Shown: positions 1 to 7,839 of the stretch, piece after piece
Position numbering within the stretch: the first letter of the stretch is position 1
Layout: each line of letters begins with the position of its first letter
Assembly: GCA_049303315.1 (NCBI GenBank)
Contig: JBAQMZ010000016.1
Location: 65,930-129,929, forward strand
Origin: Methanoperedens sp049303315
GTDB lineage: Archaea; Halobacteriota; Methanosarcinia; Methanosarcinales; Methanoperedenaceae
Direction of reading: 5' to 3'
DNA length: 64,000 nucleotides
Notes under the pieces: generated by a model
The model's database searches: none
The model's input: the letters and a program-made list of their open reading frames with translations, nothing else
Told to the model about the DNA's origin: nothing
Program-made: the position numbers and the translations under genes

Positions 1-423
1 GATTCTTATGTACTTCTAACAAATCCATATAATTATAGTAATATTAATATACTTGAATACAGTGCATGGAAACAAGAGAGTGGTCCAGGAGGTACTTGGG
101 GTGTCTATTCAAGGAATGGAGCAACATTACTTGGTGGGGTAGTAAGCCAGCGTTACTATTCGATTCAGTATGACAACGGCGTAATTATTCTAAATCCATC
201 GAGTGCTGCAACGTGGTACAAAATAAGTGAAGTTCTTGATAATGTAAATCATATCATCAGTAATGTATATGTTAATGATGTTGCAAAAGGTGTTTCAAGA
301 ACATATATTTCGAATACAATAGCGAATAAGATTATATTATACCCAACTTCTTCTACTGTCGATTTCTATATCGATGATATTCGCATTCGTAAATATGTTT
401 CACCAGAACCAGCATGGGCTTAA
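1..423 (+). CDS. C-terminal part of a surface protein, DUF2341/lectin-like (partial)
   Basis: An open frame enters from the left edge and stops at TAA 421-423, giving 140 residues with no start in the window. The fragment is rich in Asn, Ser, Tyr and Val and has alternating beta-strand character (for example YYSIQYDNGV and VNHIISNVYVND). It ends FYIDDIRIRKYVSPEPAWA. The DDIRIRKY.SPEP ending is what I know from DUF2341 / concanavalin-A-like proteins of archaeal cell surfaces. No C-terminal anchor helix is seen. The role, probably extracellular binding, is inferred from family resemblance only. Confidence 0.7.
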   Translation, partial: DSYVLLTNPYNYSNINILEYSAWKQESGPGGTWGVYSRNGATLLGGVVSQRYYSIQYDNGVIILNPSSAATWYKISEVLDNVNHIISNVYVNDVAKGVSRTYISNTIANKIILYPTSSTVDFYIDDIRIRKYVSPEPAWA

Positions 424-508
424 GTGCATTGAATTATACACAGCATCATAAGTAATCACGTATAAATATGGCACATTAGCCTGAATCATACGCAGTGTCG
501 TGAATAGA

Positions 509-1162
509 TTACTTCCCGAACCTGCGCTGTCGCTTCTGGAAATCTCTTATTACTCTTAAAAAATCAACCTTCCTGAAATCAAGCCAGTTAACATCAGTAA
601 AATACAGCTCGGAATAAACTGACTGCCAGATAAGGAAATCAGTCAATCTCTTGCCCCCGGCCCGGATTACAATATCAGGCTCGGATTTAAATAATAAATG
701 GGATTCAATCACGTTTTCATTGATTTCATCAGGTGCCAGGTTTCCATTCTTCACCTGTGTCATTATTTCCTTGATTGCCCGCGTCAATTCATACTTCCCG
801 CTGTATCCGAGAGAAATCTCGATATTCATCCCTGAAGATTCATGTTTTTTTATCTCCCTGTCCCCTCTTGTTATTACAGTAATATTCGGAGTGATGTCAT
901 AAAGCGCGGATGGGATTTCTCCTGACAATTTATTGCAGATTTTTCTGCCAAGCTTTGCATCCACCTCGATGATACTTATGAAAATAGTGACTGTACCTAT
1001 TCCCGTTTCTTTGCACCAAGTGACAAAAGAATTCAATTTGCTATAATTATCATCTGTGAGCAAATCATTTTCAGAAAGCGCAAGGACGATGTGTTTCGGA
1101 ACATCCTGTTTTTTTATCTCATTTTCAAGTTTCCATTCATATGCTTTCGAAATGAATCCCAT
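509..1162 (-). CDS. cis-prenyltransferase-like protein, NgBR-type non-catalytic subunit candidate
   Basis: 217 residues of the undecaprenyl/dehydrodolichyl diphosphate synthase family. Recognisable parts are the N-terminal AYEWKLENEIKKQDVPKHI, a central GYSGKYELTRAI and a late PDIVIRAGGKRLTDFLIWQ followed by SELYFTDVNW. In catalytic enzymes PxHIAIIMDGNGRWA follows the first block. Here it reads PKHIVLALSENDLL, so the catalytic Asp-Gly-Asn is gone. The C-terminus ends QRRFGK and so contains an R-x-G motif, as in NgBR/Nus1 subunits of two-component enzymes. It is divergent from a DUF92 gene. Role inferred: partner subunit of a heteromeric prenyltransferase making glycosyl carrier lipids in the membrane. 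Confidence 0.75.
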   Translation of the reverse strand: MGFISKAYEWKLENEIKKQDVPKHIVLALSENDLLTDDNYSKLNSFVTWCKETGIGTVTIFISIIEVDAKLGRKICNKLSGEIPSALYDITPNITVITRGDREIKKHESSGMNIEISLGYSGKYELTRAIKEIMTQVKNGNLAPDEINENVIESHLLFKSEPDIVIRAGGKRLTDFLIWQSVYSELYFTDVNWLDFRKVDFLRVIRDFQKRQRRFGK

Positions 1163-1219
1163 CGTTCTTTTATTGGGATAGAAGGATAAAGTATTTGCCT
1201 ATGAAATCCATCTCGGTGA

Positions 1220-2581
1220 ATGATGAAGCTGATACAGTGCTGTGAGAAACAGGGCATTTTTATTTTTATCGGCCTGATTGTGCTGCTCTTTCCCTTCTTT
1301 AAGATATCATATTTAGCAGCAGCTTTTATCGTAGTTGCTTTGCTTTTTTCAGTCCTATCCCCAAAATCTCCTGCCTTCAATTTTTTTGCCCGCGAATCGG
1401 ATATCAAAGCCGGTAAACTTATCAGCCTGATTCAACTCTTTTTTACCATAGCCTTCCTTTTCATAATAAGCCTGGTCGTAGGACAAAATAAATTCCCATT
1501 ATTTATTATCGGGGCGGCTTTTGCCATCACCACTTTCGGTGATGGTGTCGCAGATGCCGTTAATATTCTTGAGAGAACAAAAAAGACCTGTCACACCCAT
1601 GAAACAAAGTATTATTCTGCAAAATCAAGTATTATTTTCTTAATCTCAGGAAGCCTTTATGCATTTGTTGCAGGAGCCTGGATATCGGGCTTTACTTTAA
1701 TAGTCCCCGTCCCCTATGGTATGATTTTTTTTCTTGCAGTTATCGGCGCTATTACCGGTGCGCTTCTTGAATCCATGATAGCAACCGATGATAATATCAT
1801 CATACCTTTCGGTTCTGCGATGGTAATGTGGCTTTTCTATATGTTCGGTTACAATGTCGACACAGTATATCTTATGCAGGCGCTTGTTTTTTCTTTTGTT
1901 CTCGGTTATCTTGCCTACAGGGCACGTATCGCCGATATCTCTGCCATGCTGAGTGCAACGCTGCTTGGAGTTGTGATTATCATATCCAGTGATATAAGGT
2001 GGTTATTTATTCTTCTCGCTTTTTTTTTATTGGGAAGTCTTTTTACACGTTACAAATACGATTATAAGTTGGTTAGGGGGATAGCAGAGGGAAAAGGGGG
2101 TGTTCGCGGATATAAGAATGTTTTCAGCAATTCATTGGCTGCCCTTTCCCTTGCAGTGGCTTATGGAATTTTTCCTGCGCACGGACTGGTCTTACTGGCC
2201 GGGTATCTCGGCTCGATCGCCACAGCCTGCGGCGACACGCTGGCAAGCGAGATCGGGGAAACGTACAAAGGAGACCCGCGCATGATTACGACATTCAAAA
2301 AAGCCATGCCGGGTACAGACGGCGCAATTTCAAACCTGGGCGAAGCTGCGGCATTTTTCGGGGCATTTGCTATTGCGATTCTTGCATTCCTCCTGATACG
2401 AAATGATTTTATCCTCATGATTGCGGTGGCGGCAGGAGGATTTATCGGTACTAACATCGATAGTGTACTTGGCGCCACGCTCCAGCAGAAAGGTTACCTT
2501 TCAAACAACGGGGTCAATCTTTTTGCAACTATTTCCGGGGCGGTAATTGCCGGGTTACTTTATTATTCAATGGGCTCGTAG
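1220..2581 (+). CDS. DUF92 (TIGR00297-like) polytopic membrane protein, possible polyprenol-linked kinase
   Basis: 453 residues with about a dozen hydrophobic segments. The C-terminal half carries the DUF92 core: a basic loop (KLVRGIAEGKGGVRG), then ATACGDTLASEIGE, then a PGTDGAISNLGE motif. The N-terminal half has a second, weaker kinase-like segment (FAITTFGDGVADAVN). DUF92 includes plant VTE6, a phytyl-phosphate kinase, and is related to CTP-dependent dolichol kinases. The divergent cis-prenyltransferase-like gene upstream supports a job in polyprenyl lipid phosphorylation, which is inference. Two ATG codons in tandem (1220, 1223) follow GGTGA directly, so the exact start is uncertain. The last 10 nt overlap a tRNA gene. 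Confidence 0.8.
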   Translation: MMKLIQCCEKQGIFIFIGLIVLLFPFFKISYLAAAFIVVALLFSVLSPKSPAFNFFARESDIKAGKLISLIQLFFTIAFLFIISLVVGQNKFPLFIIGAAFAITTFGDGVADAVNILERTKKTCHTHETKYYSAKSSIIFLISGSLYAFVAGAWISGFTLIVPVPYGMIFFLAVIGAITGALLESMIATDDNIIIPFGSAMVMWLFYMFGYNVDTVYLMQALVFSFVLGYLAYRARIADISAMLSATLLGVVIIISSDIRWLFILLAFFLLGSLFTRYKYDYKLVRGIAEGKGGVRGYKNVFSNSLAALSLAVAYGIFPAHGLVLLAGYLGSIATACGDTLASEIGETYKGDPRMITTFKKAMPGTDGAISNLGEAAAFFGAFAIAILAFLLIRNDFILMIAVAAGGFIGTNIDSVLGATLQQKGYLSNNGVNLFATISGAVIAGLLYYSMGS

Positions 2582-2645
2582 TATAGTCCGGATAGTACAT
2601 GGGCCTCCGGAGCCTATGACCCGGGTTCAAATCCCGGCGAGCCCG
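2572..2645 (+). tRNA. tRNA-Arg (anticodon CCG)
   Basis: A full cloverleaf folds by eye. Acceptor arms GGGCTCG (2572-2578) and CGAGCCC pair perfectly. The D arm is GTA/TAC with GG in the loop. The anticodon arm TGGGC/GCCTA has one G-U pair and loop CTCCGGA, so the anticodon is CCG. The T arm is CCGGG/CCCGG with loop TTCAAAT. The discriminator base is G and CCA is not encoded. The first 10 nt, including most of the 5' acceptor arm and the stop TAG at 2579-2581, lie inside the end of the DUF92 reading frame. No intron is needed for the fold. Confidence 0.93.
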
Positions 2646-2661
2646 TATACAACTGATAAGC

Positions 2662-3480
2662 ATGAATCGCAATCCAGCAACGAAAAGTACTTTCATTTTT
2701 TATTTAGTGATAACCATGGTTATTGTAGTCTCAAGCATATCCGTAATCTGGCTTCCTCCGGAATATTCGGTTTCTAAAAGCATGGAGAATTCAGCTAAAA
2801 CCCCGCCTTTAATTGCATTTCTCCCTTTCATTGCTTATATTGTAATGATATTGCTTCCAATTATTTATAAAAGACTGGACAAGAAGCCATTCATCTGGGG
2901 GCGCCGTTTTTTTAAGGGTGTGTATCTTGGATTTCTTCTGATGACAATGATATTTTTAATAGAGCTTGCATCGGGTTTTGTCCATATTGAGGATATAACT
3001 CCTGATTACCAGAATGTATTAATAGGCGGGATAATATTGCAGGGAATTGTAGCTTTGGGGGAAGAATTACCTTTCCGGGGATATATACTCCCGGACATGG
3101 CGGAAAGATATGGGTCATGGAATGCCGTGTTTTTATCCTCTGCATTCTTTTCAGTCCTGCATATACCTTCAATCCTGACAATGAATCTTAGCTGGGACAA
3201 TATTATAATCATGCTGTTGACAATAACAGTAGCCGAAATACTCCTTGCTCTTTGTTACCTTTATGACGGGCTTTCAATGTCTATCGGGTTTCATTTCACA
3301 TGGAACTTTTTCCAGTACCATGTTTATTCATTGAGGCAGGACTTTGGCGGAATATTAAAAATAGCCTCGGATAACCAGCTTATAACAGGCGGGTCTTTCG
3401 GCCCGGAAGCGGGTTTGCTTGGACTCCTTGTTGTGATTCTGGCTTTTATCGTAGTATTCTGGTGGATGCAGTCCCGTTAA
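2662..3480 (+). CDS. CPBP family intramembrane metalloprotease (CAAX protease-like)
   Basis: 272 residues with about eight membrane segments. The CPBP (Abi) motifs are present: GEELPFRGY near residue 135, which supplies the paired Glu and the Arg, a later His in SVLHIPS, and the C-terminal FHFTWNFFQY motif with His and Asn. Members are membrane-embedded Glu/His metalloproteases that cut prenylated proteins or peptides; the substrate here is unknown. It begins 16 nt after tRNA-Arg without a clear ribosome-binding site. Its TAA stop overlaps, tail to tail, the stop of a tiny membrane-protein gene on the other strand. Confidence 0.85.
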   Translation: MNRNPATKSTFIFYLVITMVIVVSSISVIWLPPEYSVSKSMENSAKTPPLIAFLPFIAYIVMILLPIIYKRLDKKPFIWGRRFFKGVYLGFLLMTMIFLIELASGFVHIEDITPDYQNVLIGGIILQGIVALGEELPFRGYILPDMAERYGSWNAVFLSSAFFSVLHIPSILTMNLSWDNIIIMLLTITVAEILLALCYLYDGLSMSIGFHFTWNFFQYHVYSLRQDFGGILKIASDNQLITGGSFGPEAGLLGLLVVILAFIVVFWWMQSR

Positions 3481-3587
3481 GCAAGCGTTTTTATGAACTC
3501 AGGTATAAGCACCAGTGTTAAGAATATACCAGCAGCTGCTGCACATGCCCAGCAAATATAACCCAGCAATAACTTTGAAAACTTCAT
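3477..3587 (-). CDS. Tiny single-pass membrane protein (36 aa)
   Basis: A 36-codon frame on the minus strand that starts MKFSKLLLGYICW and has one strongly hydrophobic helix (about residues 7-30, Ala/Leu/Ile rich), then a short tail ending EFIKTLA. GGTGAG lies just upstream of the ATG, a good Shine-Dalgarno match for this genome. The TTAA at the end serves as stop for both this gene and the convergent CPBP gene. I do not recognise a family. The basic N-terminus and uninterrupted helix favour a real small membrane protein, but composition alone is weak evidence. Confidence 0.5.
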   Translation of the reverse strand: MKFSKLLLGYICWACAAAAGIFLTLVLIPEFIKTLA

Positions 3588-3656
3588 GAACTCACCTTAA
3601 TTGAAAATTGAGGTTACTGTATATAAAGTTTCCTAAAAAATAAAAAAAGTAAAAAT

Positions 3657-3947
3657 TTAAATCTTTTTCAGCAGCTCAACGCCTACTTTCTTTACGTTTG
3701 GCTTGTTGATTTTTGCAGGCATCCATTTTGGTTTGTTCTTGGGGGCTGCAACTGTTTCTGTCCATCCCTTGTATACATGAATCTTCTTAGTTCCTCTCTC
3801 CCTGAGCCTTAATTCAACAGGTTTTGATTTTGTTCCTTTGCTGCGGTTAGCTGCCTTCAATGCTGCCTGCCGCGGCTGATGACCAGTGAATACTCCAGTC
3901 TCGTTTCCGTTCTTTTCCCTTAATACAAAATTTCTTATATCTACCAT
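3657..3947 (-). CDS. Chromosomal protein MC1 (archaeal DNA-bending nucleoid protein)
   Basis: 96 residues from ATG 3947. Methanogen chromosomal protein 1 is recognised along its whole length: an N-terminal RNFVLREKNGNETGVFTG, then QPRQAALKAANR, LRERGTKKIHVYKGW, and APKNKPKWMPAKINKPNVKK. MC1 is a monomeric, highly basic protein that binds and sharply bends double-stranded DNA in Methanosarcinales. The start at 3947 matches the usual family length (about 93) and has GGGGT about 9 nt upstream. A longer frame reaches back to 3995 with the alternative ATG at 3956. It is monocistronic with an AT-rich upstream region. Confidence 0.93.
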   Translation of the reverse strand: MVDIRNFVLREKNGNETGVFTGHQPRQAALKAANRSKGTKSKPVELRLRERGTKKIHVYKGWTETVAAPKNKPKWMPAKINKPNVKKVGVELLKKI

Positions 3948-4271
3948 ATTTTTCATACCCCGACAACGATTTGTTGTCTTACTATAGAATGTCACCTCAT
4001 ACTATTTAAAGCTATTTGTGAAATTTGTGGCTAAGCATACCGTTTTATAATAATAAGCCTACCGTTGTTGGTATTTCAAAAACCGAAAAAACCAAATCTA
4101 TAGACTTATTATTTGAGTTGTTTGAGTTAAAAACATGATGCTTGGAATTATCTGATATTCCTTGATAACCAAAATCATATGCCAGAGGCGTTTATAAGAA
4201 AAAGTTTTTAATTTATACCATTACCTTTTCTTTACGGCACTTTAATATTCTTTCCAGACTAAACAGGGTTT
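3948..4271. other. Intergenic region between MC1 and cobD, AT-rich, divergent promoters
   Basis: No convincing gene is seen in about 320 nt. The stretch is AT-rich and separates the divergent MC1 and cobD transcripts. A TATA-like run (TTTTTAATTTATA) lies near 4205-4217, suitably placed for a cobD transcript starting around 4240. Runs such as TTATAATAATAAG (about 4044-4056) could serve the MC1 side. Short frames here have under 10 codons and no ribosome-binding site. Confidence 0.4.
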
Positions 4272-4313
4272 GTGCCTCTTATTAATAGAGTTAAAAAAAC
4301 CGCGGTTGGATTG

Positions 4314-5681
4314 ATGCCCTGCGTTCACGGCGCAAGGTTATCAGAAAATGCGCTGGCTTCAGGAAAGAATGCAGACGACCTGCTGGATTTCAGTGTCAAC
4401 CTGAATCCCCTCGGTCCGCCAAAATCAAAGAAATTATTGAACGGCGTTTTTCAAAACATCAGCAAGTATCCCGACAACGGATATCCGGGATTTAAAAAAG
4501 CCGCAGCAGATTCTCTCAATGTCCTGCCTGAAAATATCATTCCAGGAAACGGCTCATCAGAATTGATCAGGCTTTTCGCAGAAACCGTTATTGGGCCAGG
4601 CGATAAAGTCATAATACCATCCCCGACTTTCGGGGAATATGAATTCCAGTGCAGATTATTCGGGGCAGAAATAGAATACATTGATTACCGCGAGATAACA
4701 AAAGTGAATCCCAGAGGTTACAAAGCTGTTTTTCTCTGCAATCCGAATAATCCCACAGGCAACCTTCTGCGGCGCAGGGATGTTATCGAGATGGCAAAAA
4801 TATGCGCGTTGTCTGAAACTTTTTTATTCGTGGATGAAGCATTTATTGAGCTTTCAGACCCGCGTGAGAGTATTGCTGACATAGCAGCATCTTGCGATTT
4901 TATCTGTGTACTGCGTTCTCTTACCAAAACGTATGCTGTTCCCGGATTGAGGATTGGTTTTGCAGTAGCTTCTCCTGATTTTGCAGGACTCCTGAATAAT
5001 GCCCGCCTTCACTGGAATATGAACTCTGCAGCATCTGCGGTTGGCGAGCAGCTTCTTAGAAAAAACCAGGACTATATAAAAAAATCACTTGGATTAATCA
5101 GGAAAGAGCGGGAATGGCTGGCATCCCGCCTGTGCGGGATACGCGGTTTTAAACCATATCCGAGCGATACAAATTTCATTCTCATCGATGCAGGGAATTT
5201 CGGTATCAATTCCAGAGAACTGACTGCAAGAATGCTAAAGCGCGGTATTATTATCCGGGATTGCGCTTCTTTTGGTCTTGAAAATCATATCAGGGTTGCA
5301 GTCCGGAAAAGAAGCGAAAACAGAAGGCTGGTTGAGGCTTTTTCAAAGGTCATCGCAGAATGGGGAAATGAACTTGCAAAAAAAGAGATCGGAAAGGCCC
5401 TGGAAAAAGGAGTTACTGCAAGGAGCAGGATTGACTGCGAATATTATCCCTGCCACTTTGAAGGCCAGGACTGCACCTTTTGCTTCTGTCCTTTTTATCC
5501 CTGCGGAGATGTAAGGACGGGCGGAGAACTTATCCGCAAATCCACAGGCGGAACGGTATGGAGCTGCGCCGGCTGCAATCTTATCCACAGAGGTGACATA
5601 GCGGAGAAGGTGCTTGGGGCTTTGATGGAAGGAAAGAAGCTCAAAGATATCTGGAAGCTGGTAATGGAGCCGGAATTGTGA
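4314..5681 (+). CDS. cobD: CobD: L-threonine-O-3-phosphate decarboxylase with C-terminal Cys-rich domain
   Basis: A PLP fold-type I enzyme related to histidinol-phosphate aminotransferase. Seen are DLLDFSVNLNPLGPP near the N-terminus, the CNPNNPTGN loop, DEAFIELS, and the PLP lysine in SLTKTYAVPGLRIGF. CobD makes (R)-1-amino-2-propanol phosphate for the cobamide nucleotide loop. The last 80 or so residues form a Cys/His cluster (CEYYPCHFEGQDCTFCFCPFYPCGD, then CAGC) as in the Methanosarcina enzyme reported to have added threonine-kinase activity; that role is from the literature and is not visible here. ATG 4314 (455 aa) fits the family; GTG 4272 is an alternative start. It heads the cobamide operon. 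Confidence 0.9.
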   Translation: MPCVHGARLSENALASGKNADDLLDFSVNLNPLGPPKSKKLLNGVFQNISKYPDNGYPGFKKAAADSLNVLPENIIPGNGSSELIRLFAETVIGPGDKVIIPSPTFGEYEFQCRLFGAEIEYIDYREITKVNPRGYKAVFLCNPNNPTGNLLRRRDVIEMAKICALSETFLFVDEAFIELSDPRESIADIAASCDFICVLRSLTKTYAVPGLRIGFAVASPDFAGLLNNARLHWNMNSAASAVGEQLLRKNQDYIKKSLGLIRKEREWLASRLCGIRGFKPYPSDTNFILIDAGNFGINSRELTARMLKRGIIIRDCASFGLENHIRVAVRKRSENRRLVEAFSKVIAEWGNELAKKEIGKALEKGVTARSRIDCEYYPCHFEGQDCTFCFCPFYPCGDVRTGGELIRKSTGGTVWSCAGCNLIHRGDIAEKVLGALMEGKKLKDIWKLVMEPEL

Positions 5682-5761
5682 AAAACTTTAGGAAAGTTTT
5701 ATCAAAACGAGGGGTATCTGCGATACCCCTATACATCATAAAGGGGCGTAACCCTTTATGA
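5678..5761 (+). CDS. Micro-ORF repeat element, copy 1 (27 aa, between cobD and cbiB)
   Basis: A palindromic repeat fills the cobD-cbiB gap and is itself open. GTG 5678 overlaps the cobD stop (GTGA), and its TGA overlaps the cbiB ATG (ATGA). The peptide starts VKNFRKVLSK and ends IIKGRNPL. The DNA holds three hairpins: AAACTTT/AAAGTTT, GGGGTAT/ATACCCC and CATAAAGGG/CCCTTTATG. The last contains the cbiB start codon. Related copies lie at 8651, 11709, 16490 and 19118. Whether the peptide is made is unknown. Keeping the frame open from stop to start argues for coupled translation. Confidence 0.6.
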   Translation: MKNFRKVLSKRGVSAIPLYIIKGRNPL

Positions 5762-6681
5762 TAGTTATTGATTTCTGGCTTCAGGTTTTGCTCCTTGCCG
5801 TATTGTTCGATATTTTATTCGGGGAGCCGCCCGCATTTATTCATCCCGTGGTGTGGATGGGAAAAATGATAAATGTGCTTACACGAGGCGCACCTCTTCG
5901 CCACAGGAAGATTTATGGATTGTTCATGGTGATTTTCTGCGCCGGGATTGCGGTTCTTACCAGTCTTTTGATAATATCGCTTGGAACCGGTCTTTTGGGT
6001 TTAATAATTGCTGCATATTTCTTAAAATCCAGCTTTTCGATTCGCATGTTGCTGGTCTCGGCTATAGGGATAAAAAAAGACCTTGAAGCGGGAAAAATCG
6101 AGAAAGCAAGAAGCGATTTAAAAACTTTCGTTGGGAGGGATACGTCCGGGCTTGACGAATCACAGTCTGCTTCAGCAGTAATAGAATCGCTGGCAGAAAG
6201 CTTTGTTGACGGGATTCTCTCACCGCTTTTTTATTTTCTTGTCTTCGGCCTGCCCGGCGCCCTGGCTTACCGCATGATAAATACGCTTGATTCCATGGTT
6301 GGGTACAGGAAAGAGCCTTTCATCGACCTGGGTTATGCGTCGGCGCGGCTCGATGATATCGCAAACTGGCTGCCGGCGCGGTTATCCGTTGCATTTATTT
6401 TAATTGCCTCGGTTTTTTTTGGAAAACCCGCCGACACAATCAGGACGTGCATTAAAGACCATAGCAGGACCGCATCGCCAAATTCAGGCTGGTCGATGGC
6501 TGCGGTTTCCGGCGCCCTGAACGTGAGGCTTGAAAAAGTGGGTTTTCATGTGCTGGGAGGGCAATTTAGTGAACCGCAGCCGTTTCAGATTAAAAAGGCG
6601 GTTAATATCGTGGGTTTTTCATCGTTTCTGGTGATTGCGGGAATATTTTTTGTTGGTAATATGCCTTTAGTGCGAATTTAA
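5758..6681 (+). CDS. cbiB: CbiB: adenosylcobinamide-phosphate synthase
   Basis: 307 residues, a polytopic membrane protein of the CbiB/CobD(Pseudomonas) family. The N-terminal DILFGEPPAFIHPVVWMG motif is diagnostic. Later blocks include LAESFVDGILSPLFYF, AYRMINTLDSMVGYR, YASARLDDIANWLPARL and SPNSGWSMAAVSGALNVRLEK. It joins aminopropanol phosphate (the CobD product) to adenosylcobyric acid at the membrane. It follows cobD through micro-ORF copy 1, and its ATG forms the 3' arm of that element's last hairpin. Downstream cobamide genes resume only after a 1.4 kb repeat-rich insert. Confidence 0.95.
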   Translation: MIVIDFWLQVLLLAVLFDILFGEPPAFIHPVVWMGKMINVLTRGAPLRHRKIYGLFMVIFCAGIAVLTSLLIISLGTGLLGLIIAAYFLKSSFSIRMLLVSAIGIKKDLEAGKIEKARSDLKTFVGRDTSGLDESQSASAVIESLAESFVDGILSPLFYFLVFGLPGALAYRMINTLDSMVGYRKEPFIDLGYASARLDDIANWLPARLSVAFILIASVFFGKPADTIRTCIKDHSRTASPNSGWSMAAVSGALNVRLEKVGFHVLGGQFSEPQPFQIKKAVNIVGFSSFLVIAGIFFVGNMPLVRI

Positions 6682-7431
6682 CCGCAGATAAGCCGAAACT
6701 TCGGCTTGCGCAGTGTTGGGGTATGCTCCGCATACCCCTCGTTTGATAAACCTTTCCTAAAGGTTTACGCAGATGAACGCAGATTTAATGAATGGGATTA
6801 GCATGGAAAAAGATTGGTTGGGATTAAGGTTTTGAGATTATGGAATCACAGATAAAAATGCCTATGGTCATGCCTCAAGAGGGTGTATCCACGCATGGCG
6901 CAGCCATGCGTGTGCGCGGAGTCGAGAATCCGCAGGGTTTCGGCATGATGAACGTAGATTTAATGAATCGGTGAGCATGAAAATGGTGGTTTGGATTTTA
7001 TTTTTGAGATATAGAACCGTTATAAAAGATAATGCAGATTTGTTCAGTCAAATTTTTATCTTGAAAAAATTTATACGGAGAAGCGTTATTTAAGTGAAAT
7101 ATGCCTGACATCCAGAAAATAAAGCTTGATTTTCAGAATCTCTATGGTTTTGAGGTAATGAGCCGCAGATGAACGAAAACAGATTGAATGAATTATCAGA
7201 TTATTGGATGAAGAGAATGATTTTGAAAAACAAACCGCAGATAAACGCAGATGAACGCAGATTTAATGAATCGGTGAGTATAGAAAAAGATTGTTTGGGC
7301 ATGTCCACGTATCGCGAAGCGATATGTGTTGTATGGGAGTCGAGAACCGTTAGGTTTCGGCATGATGAACGCAGATTTAATGAATGGGATTAGCATGGAA
7401 AAAGGTTGCATCGGATTAAGGTTTTGAAGAT
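6682..7431. repeat. Repeat-rich insert: CGCAGAT-type units and degraded hairpin modules
   Basis: No supported gene in 750 nt. The region holds several degenerate copies of a unit of about 75 bp (near 6775, 6950, 7250 and 7365) beginning GATGAACGCAGATTTAATGA and continuing towards ATTAAGGTTTTGA. It also contains an inverted, degraded micro-ORF element (6700-6775; arms AAACCTTT/AAAGGTTT and GGGGTATGC/GCATACCCC) and two copies of a hairpin with arms like CACGCATGGC/GCCATGCGTG (near 6890 and 7310). The units lead into the GxxExxY gene and resemble its first codons. The insert splits the cobamide operon between cbiB and cobZ. Confidence 0.7.
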
Positions 7432-7836
7432 ATGGAACTCCAGACAAATGCTGATGAGGTCAGATTGAATGAATTATCAGAGAAGATTATTGGCGCAGCA
7501 TTTGAAGTAAGCAATGTTCTCGGAGCAGGTTTTCTTGAAAAAGTCTATGAAAATGCCTTGAACGTTGAACTTAACTTAAGAGGGATAAAAACCTTTCAAC
7601 AGGCGCCTTTAAAAGTATATTATAAAAATGAATTAGTGGGTGACTATATAGCGGATATTTTAGTAGAGAACGAAATTATAATCGAATTAAAAACCGTCAA
7701 AGAATTCGATGATATCCATCTTGCACAGTGTTTGAATTATCTTAGAATCACAGGACTGAAACTCTGCCTGCTGATAAATTTCAGCAAACCAAGAGTGGAA
7801 ATCAAGAGGATAGTGAATGGCATTGGTAAAATATAA
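7432..7836 (+). CDS. GxxExxY family protein (PD-(D/E)XK-like fold)
   Basis: 134 residues. The family motif is visible as GFLEKVY, followed by a nuclease-like core DYIADILVENEIIIELK with Asp and Glu-x-Lys, as in PD-(D/E)XK enzymes. The N-terminus (NADEVRLNELSEKIIGAAFEV) is the in-frame continuation of the CGCAGATGAACGCAGAT repeats upstream. Function is unknown; family members are widespread and often sit among such repeats. Inverted versions of the repeat follow at 7840-8040, so gene plus flanks look like a mobile or repeat-associated unit placed in the cobamide operon. Confidence 0.8.
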   Translation: MELQTNADEVRLNELSEKIIGAAFEVSNVLGAGFLEKVYENALNVELNLRGIKTFQQAPLKVYYKNELVGDYIADILVENEIIIELKTVKEFDDIHLAQCLNYLRITGLKLCLLINFSKPRVEIKRIVNGIGKI

Positions 7837-7839
7837 AAA

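Noticed and set aside
7169..7393. A 74-codon frame on the plus strand starting MNENRLNELSDYW
   Set aside because: It is built from CGCAGAT repeat units and only resembles the first codons of the GxxExxY gene; no ribosome-binding site and no further domain.
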